Positions 9,335 to 17,950 are shown, numbered from the stretch's first letter. The stretch: DNA of 64,000 bases from Chloroflexota bacterium (GCA_022561385.1 JADFRG010000008.1:22459-86458); one strand, 5' to 3'. Made by a program: numbers and translations. Notes: generated by a model not told the origin, from the letters alone.

Positions 9335-9427
9335 GTCGAGATGTGTACCCCGCATCGAATTCCCGCATAACACCTTATCGATACTGCGTGAGCGACCGAC
9401 TAGTACTTTTTTTAAGCGAAAAAAGGA

Positions 9428-9456
9428 TTGACTCTTGAGCCGAGTCTGCGTAGAGT
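9428..9456 (+). promoter_or_regulatory. Promoter TTGACT-N17-TAGAGT for candidate small RNA
   Basis: A -35 hexamer TTGACT (9428-9433) and a -10 hexamer TAGAGT (9451-9456) are 17 bp apart. Expected transcription start is about 9462-9464, just before the 5' arm of a closing helix at 9468. Confidence 0.5.
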
Positions 9457-9461
9457 CGGGT

Positions 9462-9679
9462 CAGTAGGAGCCTCAGGCCACCAAGGACAGCTACTCCCCC
9501 GTCGGCCGTGGCGCTACTCTGACCAAGCAGCCCAAGCCATTCAGTGGGTGGCGAAGGGAAAGTAGTACGCCGGTCGGTCGGAGTTCCGCCCTTCCCTGCG
9601 GTGAACAGATGTGGGGCCTTCCGGCAAGAGCGGCAGTGCCGGCCGTCCAGCGGATTGGCAGGAGGCTCTGCTTCTTTTG
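9462..9679 (+). ncRNA. Candidate structured small RNA
   Basis: A gene-free interval folds as one closed RNA. The ends pair: GAGCCTC (9468-9474) with GAGGCTC (9663-9669), then GCCA with TGGC, then GGAC with GTCC. Inside are a helix joining GGCGCTACT to AGTAG-TA-CGCC, and a hairpin CCGGCA/TGCCGG. A promoter-like pair lies directly upstream and TGCTTCTTTT follows the closing helix. Length (~215 nt) and closed-rod build would fit a 6S-like RNA, but no 6S, SRP, tmRNA or RNase P signature was recognised. The whole 9285-9769 gap (485 bp) has no convincing protein gene. Confidence 0.4.
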
Positions 9680-9769
9680 CACGAACTCTCTTGTATGAAC
9701 CGTAATGTATGGCCCCCTCATACTCACTCAACCCCCTAGCTTCAAGATAGATTCGAGCAAATCAGAGCT

Positions 9770-11533
9770 TTAAGGACGGCTGTCGAGCCGCGCGGGTGGG
9801 GGCCGCAGATCGGCGGTACGTCCCAGCACCCGGTAGGCGGTGGTACCTTCATCCAGTTCTTCGGGCTCGAAGGTAAATTGGTGGTGGGCAGGCGCCAGAT
9901 ATTCACGGGTGCGATCGCTGATCCATAGTTCTCCATTTTCAGCACGGGTTTGAAGCTTGCGTGCGGTGGTCACCGGATCTCCATCGGAAGGGTGGCCCTC
10001 GCGGTTATTTGTGCCCTCATCCGGTTCGCCATCGGGGATAAAAGGCGCCTCGACCACCGTACCGGTATCGATTCCAACCGCCAGCCCAGAATCGCCTCGC
10101 TCTTTATAGGCCGTTCGAACGTGCTCGAGCAGCGAAAGCGCGGCGTGGGTGGCCAGTAGCGCGCTCACTTGAGGCGGCGCGCGATTAGGCGAGATCCCAA
10201 AGGTGGCGGTCAGGGCCGAGTCTTCTCCGAGACCTGCGGTTCCGCCATGTTGTTCAATAATCCGTACACTCTCAGAGAAGAGGGCGGCGTCCTCCAATGA
10301 CGACAATCTCGCGTGGAGTATCGAAACTTTTTCGGCATAACCGAGGGTCGGAGGTAGAACGGCCTCGCCGGCATACGGCTGTCGTTTGGATGGCCCAGGC
10401 AAACGCAGCTTAAACCAGGCTGGCAGGATTAAAAGCGAGCCAATGGCTACCGAGATCAAGAACGGATAACGAGGCCCAATAAGCTCCCAAATCTGGCTGC
10501 CAATCCAGGGGCCCGGGAGAGAGAATATGCCGATCGAAGTCGCGAACAGGCCGTAAGCCACACCCCGCAGGTGTCGGGGAACAACTTTCGAAATGAGCGA
10601 ACTCCCTGAAGGGGCAAACAGTCCGAAGCCGATTCCCTGCAGGGCGAAGGACAGCGTGAACCCCAGGTCGCCGGCCGAGAGCGCAAGGACCAGTCTCGAA
10701 CCGACGCCGGAGATTAGAGCCAGCGCGATGACGGCCCGTTCGCTGGTCCGGTCCACCAGCCACCCCGCCGGATAAAGCGTGAGCAGCAGAGCCAGCCCGT
10801 AAACGCCTTCCATGAATCCAATGCTCTCCAGGCTGATCCCCTGGATATCGGTCAGGTAAACAGGGATTAGATCGAACGACAGCCTCATGGCGATATCGCG
10901 AATTCCATCGATGATCAAAATCCAGGCGATAACGCCGCCCGCAATAAACAGGGACCACATTTGAGCGAAGGAGCTCCTTAGCGATTTCCACGACACCTGC
11001 TGATCGGAAGGAACCGACGAGGGAGTTGTACGCAGGAGGAAGAAGAAGATGACGGCTGCGAATGTGAAGGCAAATGCCGCGACGCCGAACATCAACTGGA
11101 AGCCTAGAGCGGCGGCCAGGAGACCACCGATTACTGGCGCGATCACGCCCGACGCGCGGTAGACCGTCTGCGAAATTCCGAACATCCTCCCCCGGGAGGG
11201 CTCCGGCGTGATGTCGGCGATAAAGGCGGCGTAAGCTGGAATGGTGAGCGAGGCGGTTATGGCCATCAGGGCCGGGGCAAGCAGCGCGGCCTCCCAGGTT
11301 GGGGCGAGCGCGTAGACGGTGAAGGTCAGCACACCGGTCACGCTCCCGATGAGGATTACTTGCAGGCGACCGACGACATCCGATAGCCAGCCGCCGAGCA
11401 GCTTGACCAGAATGGGGAAAATCATGGAAATGGTGAAGAACAGCCCTAACTGGGTGATGCTGGCGCCCAACTCGCGGATGTAGATCGGAATCAGCACCAG
11501 CGGCATGGTGATGGCGAAGTTCGTCAGCGCCAT
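9770..11533 (-). CDS. MFS transporter fused to cyclase-like C-terminal domain
   Basis: A 587-aa protein in two parts. Residues 1 to about 380 form a 12-helix major facilitator permease; GGWLSDVVGRLQV and PAGWLVDRTSERAV are loop 2-3 type motifs in each half. From about 400 the chain is soluble and reads like a class III nucleotide cyclase homology domain: LSSLEDAALFSESVRIIEQHGG, TATFGISPN, GLAVGIDTGTVV, DGDPVTTARKLQTRAENGE, LWISDRTREYL and a final TTAYRVLGR. The first metal-binding block (normally FxDIxGFT) is replaced by VSILHARL, so catalysis is doubtful and a regulatory role is more likely. Substrate unknown. The in-frame codons before the ATG (TIDRRTLIFLIG) look like membrane protein, so the true start may be a non-ATG codon up to about 50 nt upstream. 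Confidence 0.85.
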   Translation of the reverse strand: MALTNFAITMPLVLIPIYIRELGASITQLGLFFTISMIFPILVKLLGGWLSDVVGRLQVILIGSVTGVLTFTVYALAPTWEAALLAPALMAITASLTIPAYAAFIADITPEPSRGRMFGISQTVYRASGVIAPVIGGLLAAALGFQLMFGVAAFAFTFAAVIFFFLLRTTPSSVPSDQQVSWKSLRSSFAQMWSLFIAGGVIAWILIIDGIRDIAMRLSFDLIPVYLTDIQGISLESIGFMEGVYGLALLLTLYPAGWLVDRTSERAVIALALISGVGSRLVLALSAGDLGFTLSFALQGIGFGLFAPSGSSLISKVVPRHLRGVAYGLFATSIGIFSLPGPWIGSQIWELIGPRYPFLISVAIGSLLILPAWFKLRLPGPSKRQPYAGEAVLPPTLGYAEKVSILHARLSSLEDAALFSESVRIIEQHGGTAGLGEDSALTATFGISPNRAPPQVSALLATHAALSLLEHVRTAYKERGDSGLAVGIDTGTVVEAPFIPDGEPDEGTNNREGHPSDGDPVTTARKLQTRAENGELWISDRTREYLAPAHHQFTFEPEELDEGTTAYRVLGRTADLRPPPARLDSRP

Positions 11534-11669
11534 GCCGATGAGAAAAATGAGCGTGCGTCGGTCGATTGTCAGCCGGTCTGGGATATCCCCACCCCCTGAT
11601 AGGAATTAAATGGGGTCGCCGATCTCAGCAAACTTGTGCACCCGCTATGGGGTGCAAGAATGTGGCCGT

Positions 11670-12281
11670 TCAGCCAGTGACGAGCTGATCCACCTCCGCG
11701 ATCGCTTGAACGCGGCTGCGGAATAGAATTGCGTGCATTCCTAGTTCCCGGGCTGCGGCGATGTTGCTTTCAAAGTCATCAACAAAAACTGCACAGTCTG
11801 CCGGCACCTTCAACCTCTCGAGCGCGAGTTCGTATATGGCGGGATCCGGTTTCGCGAGACCGACCTCGGCCGAGATAACCAGGTCATCAAAGGCGTCATC
11901 GACGTGAAAATGATGTACCAGCAGCTCTCGAAGCTCGAGCCAGGCGTTCGATATGAGTCCGGTTTGAAATTGGGGTCTCAATTCTCGGATGTAGCTTACC
12001 AATTTTTGGTCGAGGTCATCGCCCTGCCAGAAGTCCCGGGTCAGCTGTTGCCCTTCCTCTCGACTCAGATCTAGCTCCTGGCGGACCCATTCCCAAACCT
12101 GTTCCGCGTTGACTTCCCCCAAGGCCGCCTTGTGACCCATTTCTCCAGCGAAGATAAACCGATCGAGCTGCCGGGGCTCCATACCCAAGCGTTGCTCCCA
12201 ATGTTCGCGCCTGGTTCTATCTTCCGTCCGCACGATCACGCCGCCCAGGTCCCAGAAGATGGCTTGAATCTCAGGCATCAA
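11670..12281 (-). CDS. HAD-superfamily hydrolase (subfamily IA)
   Basis: Protein of 203 aa of the haloacid dehalogenase superfamily, most likely a small-molecule phosphatase. Motif I is FWDLGGVIV with nucleophile Asp11; Gly replaces the second Asp, as in the YihX-like branch. Motif II is LISNAW, motif III the Lys of GLAKPDPAIYE, motif IV FVDDFESNI. An alpha-helical cap lies between motif I and II. The substrate cannot be told from sequence; the YihX-like start suggests sugar phosphates. ATG 12281 is followed by a second Met, either of which could start translation. It stands alone between the transporter fusion and the GNAT gene, all on the minus strand. Confidence 0.88.
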   Translation of the reverse strand: MMPEIQAIFWDLGGVIVRTEDRTRREHWEQRLGMEPRQLDRFIFAGEMGHKAALGEVNAEQVWEWVRQELDLSREEGQQLTRDFWQGDDLDQKLVSYIRELRPQFQTGLISNAWLELRELLVHHFHVDDAFDDLVISAEVGLAKPDPAIYELALERLKVPADCAVFVDDFESNIAAARELGMHAILFRSRVQAIAEVDQLVTG

Positions 12282-12344
12282 TCTCGCTCGGTTGAAGTGT
12301 ATCCGAGGGGACTAAAACACAACTAATGTTTGTGAGCAGGGGGC

Positions 12345-13370
12345 TCATTTGGGGTCTGAGAGGGTCATCCATTCTTTGCCCGGCCTGAGCTCCTTTGCGT
12401 AAATATCATAGCGAAGGGTTATTTTCATACCAGCCTTCTCGTATAGTCGGATGGCGCCGGTGGGATTCCGTCCATCGACCCCCAAGCCAACTTTGAGCGT
12501 GCCGCGTCGCCGGAATTCCGCTAACGCATGCAGCAGAAGTGCCTGGGCGAGCCCCTGCCGGCGCCACGGCCGGCGAACGCTGAGGGTGCGGATCCAACCC
12601 ATTTCGAGATCATGGTCGGCTTGCGGCCGGGCGCGCGCGAGGCCTGCGATCTGATCACCGTCCCAGGCGATAAACCACAACCCGGGATCGTATGCAGTAC
12701 CGTGAAAACTGGAGTGCGACCAGCGCTTAAACCCCACTTCGAATGACTCTGGCACGTGCCCCCAGTGATCCTCGAACGCCTCATCCTCGGCACGGTAGAC
12801 CGCCTCCGCGTCCCGCCGGCGATCAAACGGCCTGAGTTGGATTCCATCCGGCCATTTGGGGGAGTCGGTCGGCTCCTGAAAATCGATCGTCATACGCCAA
12901 AAAAAACGGTCCGCCCGATAACCTCGATCGGTGAGCAAATGCTCGGACGGTTTGTGGCCGTGAAATACCCCCACCCGCATGACAACCCGTGCCTCGGGAG
13001 GAACGCGGGGGATGACCTGCGCGGCGCGCCGCTCGGCCCACGCCACCAAATAACTGCCGATGCCGAGCCCTTCATGGTCAGGATCGACCTGGCCGACCAC
13101 CCAGGGATCCACTGGAATCTCGGAGGTATCCCAAACCTCACTCGTTCCGACGAGATCGCCCCGCGCGTCCTCGACCAGTCGGACGCTCAAACGGGGATCG
13201 AAACCCGGCTCCTCCCACTTGGCGCGGGCTCGGTCGAGATTCGTCTCATCGCTGCCAATCACCGAGTTGGCAAAGGCATTCGCGAACTCGACCACCCGCT
13301 CCAGATCGGTGATGGTCGCCAATCGCGATGAAAATCCATCTGGCAAATTGTCTACGGGAGCCACGATCAT
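12345..13370 (-). CDS. Tandem GNAT-domain acetyltransferase
   Basis: Protein of 341 aa with two GNAT folds. The first (about 15-165) has VVGQVDPDHEGLGIGSYLVAWAERR, a weak acetyl-CoA loop. The second (about 175-330) has the better loop IRTLSVRRPWRRQGLAQALLLHAL, with RxxGxA, followed by VDGRNPTGAIRLYEKAGM, the usual GNAT motif B. The layout recalls mycothiol synthase-like double GNATs, where only the C-terminal domain is active. The acceptor is unknown. No neighbouring thiol-synthesis gene is present, so a mycothiol role is not supported here. The start ATG 13370 gives a short lead-in MIVAPVDNLPDGF before the first strand. Confidence 0.87.
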   Translation of the reverse strand: MIVAPVDNLPDGFSSRLATITDLERVVEFANAFANSVIGSDETNLDRARAKWEEPGFDPRLSVRLVEDARGDLVGTSEVWDTSEIPVDPWVVGQVDPDHEGLGIGSYLVAWAERRAAQVIPRVPPEARVVMRVGVFHGHKPSEHLLTDRGYRADRFFWRMTIDFQEPTDSPKWPDGIQLRPFDRRRDAEAVYRAEDEAFEDHWGHVPESFEVGFKRWSHSSFHGTAYDPGLWFIAWDGDQIAGLARARPQADHDLEMGWIRTLSVRRPWRRQGLAQALLLHALAEFRRRGTLKVGLGVDGRNPTGAIRLYEKAGMKITLRYDIYAKELRPGKEWMTLSDPK

Positions 13371-13483
13371 GCTTCAAGTGCACACAATAGTTGGTCTATC
13401 GTTCGAAATTGTGGAAACGAGACCGTCATAGAGCGGAATATCCGTGTTGACGGATCCACGAGAGAATTTATGGGCTCCGTCGG

Positions 13484-14515
13484 TTATCCCGGTCTCACTG
13501 CGTTGAGCAAGTCGGCCAGCATGCCATAGGCCGTCGTGGACGGACCCGGATCCGCGCCCACAATCGTGAGGTCGCCGAGAACATCGCTCGTGAACGTGAT
13601 CGAGGACGAGGTCCCTCGCAGCTGATAAAGCGGGTCCTCAGGTCCGACGCGTTCGGGACGCACTCTTCCTCGCACCTTGCCATTCTCGCGCCAGCCGCTG
13701 CAGACCAGCTTCCAGCGCTGCCCGTCTCGAGCGGCCTCTATAATCTGTTCCGCATCCAACTTGCCGATTCCCTCGCGTTCCACATCCTGGATATCCAGCG
13801 GATCGTCCATCAGCACGGTGGCTAATGCGGCCACTTTGATAGCCGCGTCCCACCCGTCGATGTCCCCTGAGGGATCGGTCTCAGCTATGCCGATGGCTTG
13901 CGCTTTCTTCAAGGCAACCTCGAACGAATTCCCGGCCTCCATTTCAGACAGTAGGAAGTTTGTAGTCGAATTAAGCACCCCCCGAAAGGAAGTCAGCTGG
14001 GCACCCGGCATACACTCGCGCCAGGTCGAAAATATCGGTGCGCCATCCATCACCGTAGCTTCAAAAAGAAAGCGGCTGCCGTTAACTCGAGCGAGCTCAG
14101 ACAGCGCCCGGTATCCGTGCACGACGGGACCCTTATTGGATGTGATCGCGTGTATGCCGCGTCGCAGCACGGTCTCAAGGTATCCGATCGCGGGTTGGCC
14201 GTTCTGGTAGTCGACTGGAATGCTTTCAAGGACCGCCTCGGCCTCAATGCCCTCCAGCAGCCGCAGGATGTCGCTGGTGGCTGCGCCCTCGGTCAGCTCG
14301 GCCAGGTTTCCCCCCTCCTCCTGAATCTTGAGCGCAAGCGTGAGATCTAATCCCCTATCGTCCTTGGCCACTCCATGCCGGCCGGTGGCTATTGCGACGA
14401 CGCTCAGATCCAGCCCGTAACGTTCTTCAACCTCTGCGTGTTTTGCGCCGATCAGGCGCGCAAGCGCGCGGCCCACGTTTCCAAATCCAAGCAGAACCAA
14501 CCGCACTGTCATCAC
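13484..14515 (-). CDS. hom: Homoserine dehydrogenase, short form without ACT domain
   Basis: Enzyme of 343 aa that reduces aspartate semialdehyde to homoserine, the branch point to threonine and methionine. The N-terminal Rossmann motif is VLLGFGNVGRALARL. The substrate region contains ITSNKGPVVHGY, FEATVMDGAPIF and GVLNSTTNFLLSEM, then AETDPSGDIDGWDAAIKVAALA with the catalytic Lys and Asp. The chain stops after the catalytic domain, so the C-terminal ACT domain for threonine feedback in longer enzymes is missing. Regulation by threonine would therefore need another mechanism or be absent. ATG 14515 is doubled (MMT). Confidence 0.94.
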   Translation of the reverse strand: MMTVRLVLLGFGNVGRALARLIGAKHAEVEERYGLDLSVVAIATGRHGVAKDDRGLDLTLALKIQEEGGNLAELTEGAATSDILRLLEGIEAEAVLESIPVDYQNGQPAIGYLETVLRRGIHAITSNKGPVVHGYRALSELARVNGSRFLFEATVMDGAPIFSTWRECMPGAQLTSFRGVLNSTTNFLLSEMEAGNSFEVALKKAQAIGIAETDPSGDIDGWDAAIKVAALATVLMDDPLDIQDVEREGIGKLDAEQIIEAARDGQRWKLVCSGWRENGKVRGRVRPERVGPEDPLYQLRGTSSSITFTSDVLGDLTIVGADPGPSTTAYGMLADLLNAVRPG

Positions 14516-14630
14516 TGAAGTTTAGCCCCCGCCACGCGGGTATAACGAACGGCGAATGCTCTCTCCTCTCAGGCGTTCAATCCTGCGCTAGCGCGCACGC
14601 GTCCGCGATGGGTGGGTGACCCAGTGGACA

Positions 14631-15353
14631 TCAAACCAGCGGCCACGGGTAATTTTGCCGCGGCCCCGGCTCGGGAAACTGCCTATCGCTGAGAAGGTTG
14701 AATATCCGATCCCTCAGGGCCTTGATTTCGGTGGATGAGAGCAACCGCGCAAGATCCGGTCGCAAGGACGACCCTCGATCTTCGAGCTTGGGCGCGAGAC
14801 GCTCTAGGTCCTCGAGCAAGGCGGTCGGAATGGCTTCGCCGGCAAAATCCCAGATCACCGTCCGAAGTTTGTACTGCTCATGAAAACAGATGCCGTGATC
14901 GATCAATTGAATGCGACCATCGGGCATAAGAATCACATGCCCGGCCTTACGATCGGCATTATTAATCAGCAGGTCATAAAGTGCAGCCGGCCGCAACAGC
15001 TGTTTCTCATCTTCCGAGAGGGTGAAGTAACTGCTCGCCGGATCCAAATTTAAGTAAAGCTGGAGCGATCCGCCCCCGGCCGGGCCGTCCTCGCGGGAGA
15101 CTGTGGGGGGAACCAGGTCCCAACCCAGGGCCTGGCTGGTCAAAAAGGCCGCCACCTCACGAAGCGCAAGCGTGTCGCTTGGAAAGTCCCACAGCGGCCG
15201 CACACCTTTAGAAGGTTTGTACACGGCCAACAGCGGCCCGTTGGCGGTCACTACGTCGACCAGGAATGTGTGGTTGGATCCCCAGTCAAACTGCCCTCGG
15301 AGACTGATCTCACCTGTGTTGAGGGAATGCAAAACGGAAGGGATGGAACCCAT
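14631..15353 (-). CDS. SCO1664-family protein (kinase-like fold)
   Basis: Protein of 240 aa of the SCO1664 family (TIGR03843), distant from phosphatidylinositol 3-/4-kinase-like folds; function unproven. Visible elements are LLAVYKPSKGVRPLWDFP, ALREVAAFLTSQALGWDLVPPTV, and a kinase-like catalytic/metal part LLINNADRKAGHVILMPDGRIQLIDHGICFH, resembling an N...D pair and a DHG in place of DFG. I chose ATG 15353 because family similarity begins at MGSIPSVLHSLNTGEI; a longer frame reaching 15587 would overlap the DUF3090 gene out of frame. It follows the DUF3090 gene by 13 bp. The trio with DUF3090 and the histidine phosphatase is a conserved cluster in Actinobacteria and Chloroflexota. Confidence 0.87.
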   Translation of the reverse strand: MGSIPSVLHSLNTGEISLRGQFDWGSNHTFLVDVVTANGPLLAVYKPSKGVRPLWDFPSDTLALREVAAFLTSQALGWDLVPPTVSREDGPAGGGSLQLYLNLDPASSYFTLSEDEKQLLRPAALYDLLINNADRKAGHVILMPDGRIQLIDHGICFHEQYKLRTVIWDFAGEAIPTALLEDLERLAPKLEDRGSSLRPDLARLLSSTEIKALRDRIFNLLSDRQFPEPGPRQNYPWPLV

Positions 15354-15366
15354 ATCGGAAGGGAAA

Positions 15367-15876
15367 TTAAATCTTGTGCCCGTTGCTCTTGGGGCAGAAG
15401 TGACCTTCGGGATCCTTTGGCTCGCCGCAATTGCCGCAGATCGGCCGACCTTGACTTGCGACTTCAATTCCCCATAAACACATGGCTCGCAGCTGTGATC
15501 GTGTACACCAAAAGCGCACAACTTCCGAACCCTGGCCTTCCGAATCGAGCTGACGCGCCACGAGCACCAGCCGGTCACTCTCCTCATCGTAACTCAAACC
15601 GATCTGACCGACCCGAAAAATCGGATCCAGAGGCTGCTCCAGCTCCATCTCGTCCTGGTTGTAGTCGGCAGAGGCTTCCGGTAGATCCGGCAATCGATCA
15701 CTGAGTTCGTCAAGGAATTCCTCCAGCCCAACTGCGAGCGATTGCACCTGATGCTTTTCAATGATAAGGGTCACAAGCTCGCGATCTTTGCGGGCCTGAA
15801 GGTAAAAGACGCGCTTTCCGGGAGGGCCGACGGCCCCGGTTGTGATGCGACTGACTGGATTTAGCTCTAATTCCAT
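15367..15876 (-). CDS. DUF3090 family protein
   Basis: Protein of 169 aa of DUF3090 (TIGR03847), function unknown. It starts MELELNPVSRITTGAVGPPGKRVFYLQA and ends with a likely zinc-binding knuckle: CTRSQLRAMCLWGIEVA, then CGNCGEPKDPEGHFCPKSNGH, where the C-x2-C and later C-x-K-x3-H residues fit a small treble clef. The family almost always sits beside an SCO1664-type protein and a phosphoglycerate-mutase-like phosphatase, exactly as here (13 bp to the former, 18 bp from the latter). The cluster suggests a shared pathway, possibly metabolite repair, but no activity is established. Confidence 0.9.
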   Translation of the reverse strand: MELELNPVSRITTGAVGPPGKRVFYLQARKDRELVTLIIEKHQVQSLAVGLEEFLDELSDRLPDLPEASADYNQDEMELEQPLDPIFRVGQIGLSYDEESDRLVLVARQLDSEGQGSEVVRFWCTRSQLRAMCLWGIEVASQGRPICGNCGEPKDPEGHFCPKSNGHKI

Positions 15877-15894
15877 GCTGAGGTTTGAACCGTG

Positions 15895-16500
15895 CTACGG
15901 GGGCGATAATTGAAGTATAACATTCAGCTGAATGAGCCTGGCAAACCCGTCTTCTATCGACAATTCAGAGATCGAGGCCGGTTCAACATGGAGCCGCTGA
16001 AACAAATCTAAGGGTAAGCCGATGTAATATCCGATGGCCAACTTGATCGGATCGGCGTGAGAGACGCAGGCGATGGCACCGGAGTGTTCCGAACGGAGGC
16101 CCTCCAGGGTCTCGACGATTCGTGACTGCGCCTCCAGAAACGATTCACCATCCGGAAAACGTGCCAGAGAGGGTGCGCGTTGGATAATTGGCCACAGCTT
16201 CCGCCGGCGCGCGGCTCGCAAACTCAAGCCCTCCCAGCGGCCGATCCTCAACTCGCCCAGACCACTCAGGATGCGGACATCTAATCCCTGGAGGGAGGCG
16301 ATCTCTTCGGCGGTTTCAGTAGCTCGCTCTAAGGGGCTCGAGTAAACCGCTTGAAGCTTTACCCGCCGAAGCATTTCGGCCGTCCTAACTGCTTGCTCTC
16401 TTCCCGCCGCGTTCAGGTGTACGCCCGGCAGCCATCCTGCCAACTTTCCCTGCTCGACGTAATCATTCAGGCCATGTCTGACGAGGTATATGGCGGTCAT
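15895..16500 (-). CDS. Histidine phosphatase, MSMEG_4193-type
   Basis: Protein of 201 aa of the histidine phosphatase (phosphoglycerate mutase-like) superfamily. The RHG catalytic motif is at residues 8-10 (IYLVRHGLNDY), with Arg in SSPLERATETAEEIA, Glu in LGELRIGRWEGL, and the second His in CVSHADPIKLAIGYYIGLPL. LNDYVEQGKLAGWLPGVHLNAAGREQA marks the MSMEG_4193 group (TIGR03848). A phosphatase is more likely than a true mutase. Its ATG overlaps the rarA stop codon by 4 nt (ATGA), so translation is coupled to rarA. The DUF3090 and SCO1664-like genes follow in the same unit. Confidence 0.92.
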   Translation of the reverse strand: MTAIYLVRHGLNDYVEQGKLAGWLPGVHLNAAGREQAVRTAEMLRRVKLQAVYSSPLERATETAEEIASLQGLDVRILSGLGELRIGRWEGLSLRAARRRKLWPIIQRAPSLARFPDGESFLEAQSRIVETLEGLRSEHSGAIACVSHADPIKLAIGYYIGLPLDLFQRLHVEPASISELSIEDGFARLIQLNVILQLSPP

Positions 16501-17927
16501 GCAGTATCGCGAGCCAGCGTGTGGCGCCGTTTGAGGCTTTGAATCTCGGCTTCAGGGAGATCAGGGACCTCAATGAAGTCCTCCAGCTCAAGCGCCTGGC
16601 GTTGGGCGCGCCTCCACCGATCGAGCCGATCGGCCACCTCCCGCTCGTACCCTAGACCGGAGGGGTTATAAAAATAAGTCCCGAGCAGTTTATCGGGTAA
16701 GTAGCCCTGGCCGACAAAGTGTTCGGCATGGTCGTGGGGATAGTTGTACTCGCTCCCGTGGCCCAAAGCAGCCGCATCCCGGTTTGGGTCCTTCAGATGT
16801 TCGGGAACTTCAACCGCCCCCTGTTCTTCAATCGACTTATAGGCCTTGAAGTAGGCGCCCGCGGAGTTGGATTTTGGTGCGGTAGACAAATAAAGCGTGG
16901 CCTCCACAAGCGGGTAGATCCCTTCGGGCAGGCCGACGAATTGGAAGGCCTGCATGGCGGCAGAGGCCACCACCAGGCCCATGGGATCCGCAAGTCCAAT
17001 GTCTTCCGAGGCCAGGATCAACAACCTTCTGAGGATGAAGCGCGGATCCTCCCCGGCGTAGATCATTTTGGCGAGCCAAAACAAGGCCGCGTCTGGATCC
17101 GAACCCCTTATCGACTTGATGTAGGCTGAGACGGTGTCGTAGTGTGCGTCACCATCTTTGTCATAAAGCACGGCCCGCCGCTGAATCGATTCCTGGGCGA
17201 TTTCGAGCGTGATGTGGATCTTGTCCCCCTCGTTCGCCGGCGTGGAATCAACCGCCAACTCCAGCGCATTGAGCGCATTTCGGGCGTCCCCGCCAGCCAC
17301 ACGTACCAGGTGAGCCAGGGCCTCCGGCTCGATAAACACACTCCTTGTGCCGTAGCCGCGCTGTTCATCCGTCAGGGCCGACCGAATAATGCGAATGACC
17401 TCCTCGTCCTGTAACGGTCGCAGCTGAAACACGCGGGAACGCGAAACCAGCGCGCCGATGACCTCGAAATAGGGATTCTCCGTCGTGGCCCCGATGAGAG
17501 TGATCAGGCCTTGTTCGACGTGGGGAAGAAGGGCGTCCTGCTGGGCCTTGTTCCACCGGTGCACCTCGTCCACGAAAAGAATCGTCCTTTGGCCGTGGTA
17601 CTTGCGGCGCTCCCGGGCCGCGTCGATGACCTTACGGAGCTCGGGCTTTCCCGCCAGTACGGCGGACATGCTCTCGAATGCCGAGGTTGTGGTGTTGGCA
17701 ACAATCATTGCCAGGGTTGTCTTACCCGTACCTGGAGGTCCCCACAAAATGATGGAGGAGAACAACCGGTCGCTCTCGATCGCTCTGCGGAGCAACCGAC
17801 CTTCGCCGACGATGTGCTCCTGGCCCTCGAACTCGTCCAGGGTATTAGGCCGCATGCGGGCCGCAAGAGGCGCCTCCGACGTAAAACGCTCGTTTAAGGC
17901 ATGGTCAAACAGGTCCGGGGAGCGCAT
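16497..17927 (-). CDS. rarA: Replication-associated recombination protein A
   Basis: AAA+ ATPase of the RarA/MgsA/WRNIP1 family, 476 aa from the chosen start, acting at stalled replication forks together with SSB. Walker A is GPPGTGKTT, Walker B FVDEVHRWNK, sensor 1 TTENPYFEV and the arginine finger SRSRVFQL. The C-terminal tetramerisation part has HYDTVSAYIKSIRGSDPDAALFWLAKM and GHGSEYNYPHDHAEHFVGQGYLP. I chose ATG 17927 because an extended -10 (TGGTACAAT, 17943-17935 on this strand) ends 7 nt before it. The frame is open further to GTG 17948 and ATG 17936. It leads the unit rarA-phosphatase-DUF3090-SCO1664. Confidence 0.95.
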   Translation of the reverse strand: MRSPDLFDHALNERFTSEAPLAARMRPNTLDEFEGQEHIVGEGRLLRRAIESDRLFSSIILWGPPGTGKTTLAMIVANTTTSAFESMSAVLAGKPELRKVIDAARERRKYHGQRTILFVDEVHRWNKAQQDALLPHVEQGLITLIGATTENPYFEVIGALVSRSRVFQLRPLQDEEVIRIIRSALTDEQRGYGTRSVFIEPEALAHLVRVAGGDARNALNALELAVDSTPANEGDKIHITLEIAQESIQRRAVLYDKDGDAHYDTVSAYIKSIRGSDPDAALFWLAKMIYAGEDPRFILRRLLILASEDIGLADPMGLVVASAAMQAFQFVGLPEGIYPLVEATLYLSTAPKSNSAGAYFKAYKSIEEQGAVEVPEHLKDPNRDAAALGHGSEYNYPHDHAEHFVGQGYLPDKLLGTYFYNPSGLGYEREVADRLDRWRRAQRQALELEDFIEVPDLPEAEIQSLKRRHTLARDTA

Positions 17928-17934
17928 GTCGCGC

Positions 17935-17943
17935 ATTGTACCA
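17935..17943 (-). promoter_or_regulatory. Extended -10 (TGGTACAAT) of rarA
   Basis: TGG-TACAAT on the minus strand ends 7 nt before ATG 17927. This spacing predicts a leaderless rarA transcript and argues against the upstream GTG 17948 as the start. Confidence 0.5.
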
Positions 17944-17950
17944 GTCACTA

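Noticed and set aside
9375-9731. 118-codon minus-strand frame in the 9.3-9.8 kb gap
   Set aside because: No recognisable motif, Arg/Thr/Ser-rich throughout, and the same DNA shows strong RNA-like pairing instead.
9690-9745. Resemblance to group II intron domain V (ATACATTACGGTTCATAC on the minus strand)
   Set aside because: The ACGGTTC word and a GTATG/CATAC pair fit, but the lower helix has several mismatches and there is no reverse transcriptase or other intron domain nearby.
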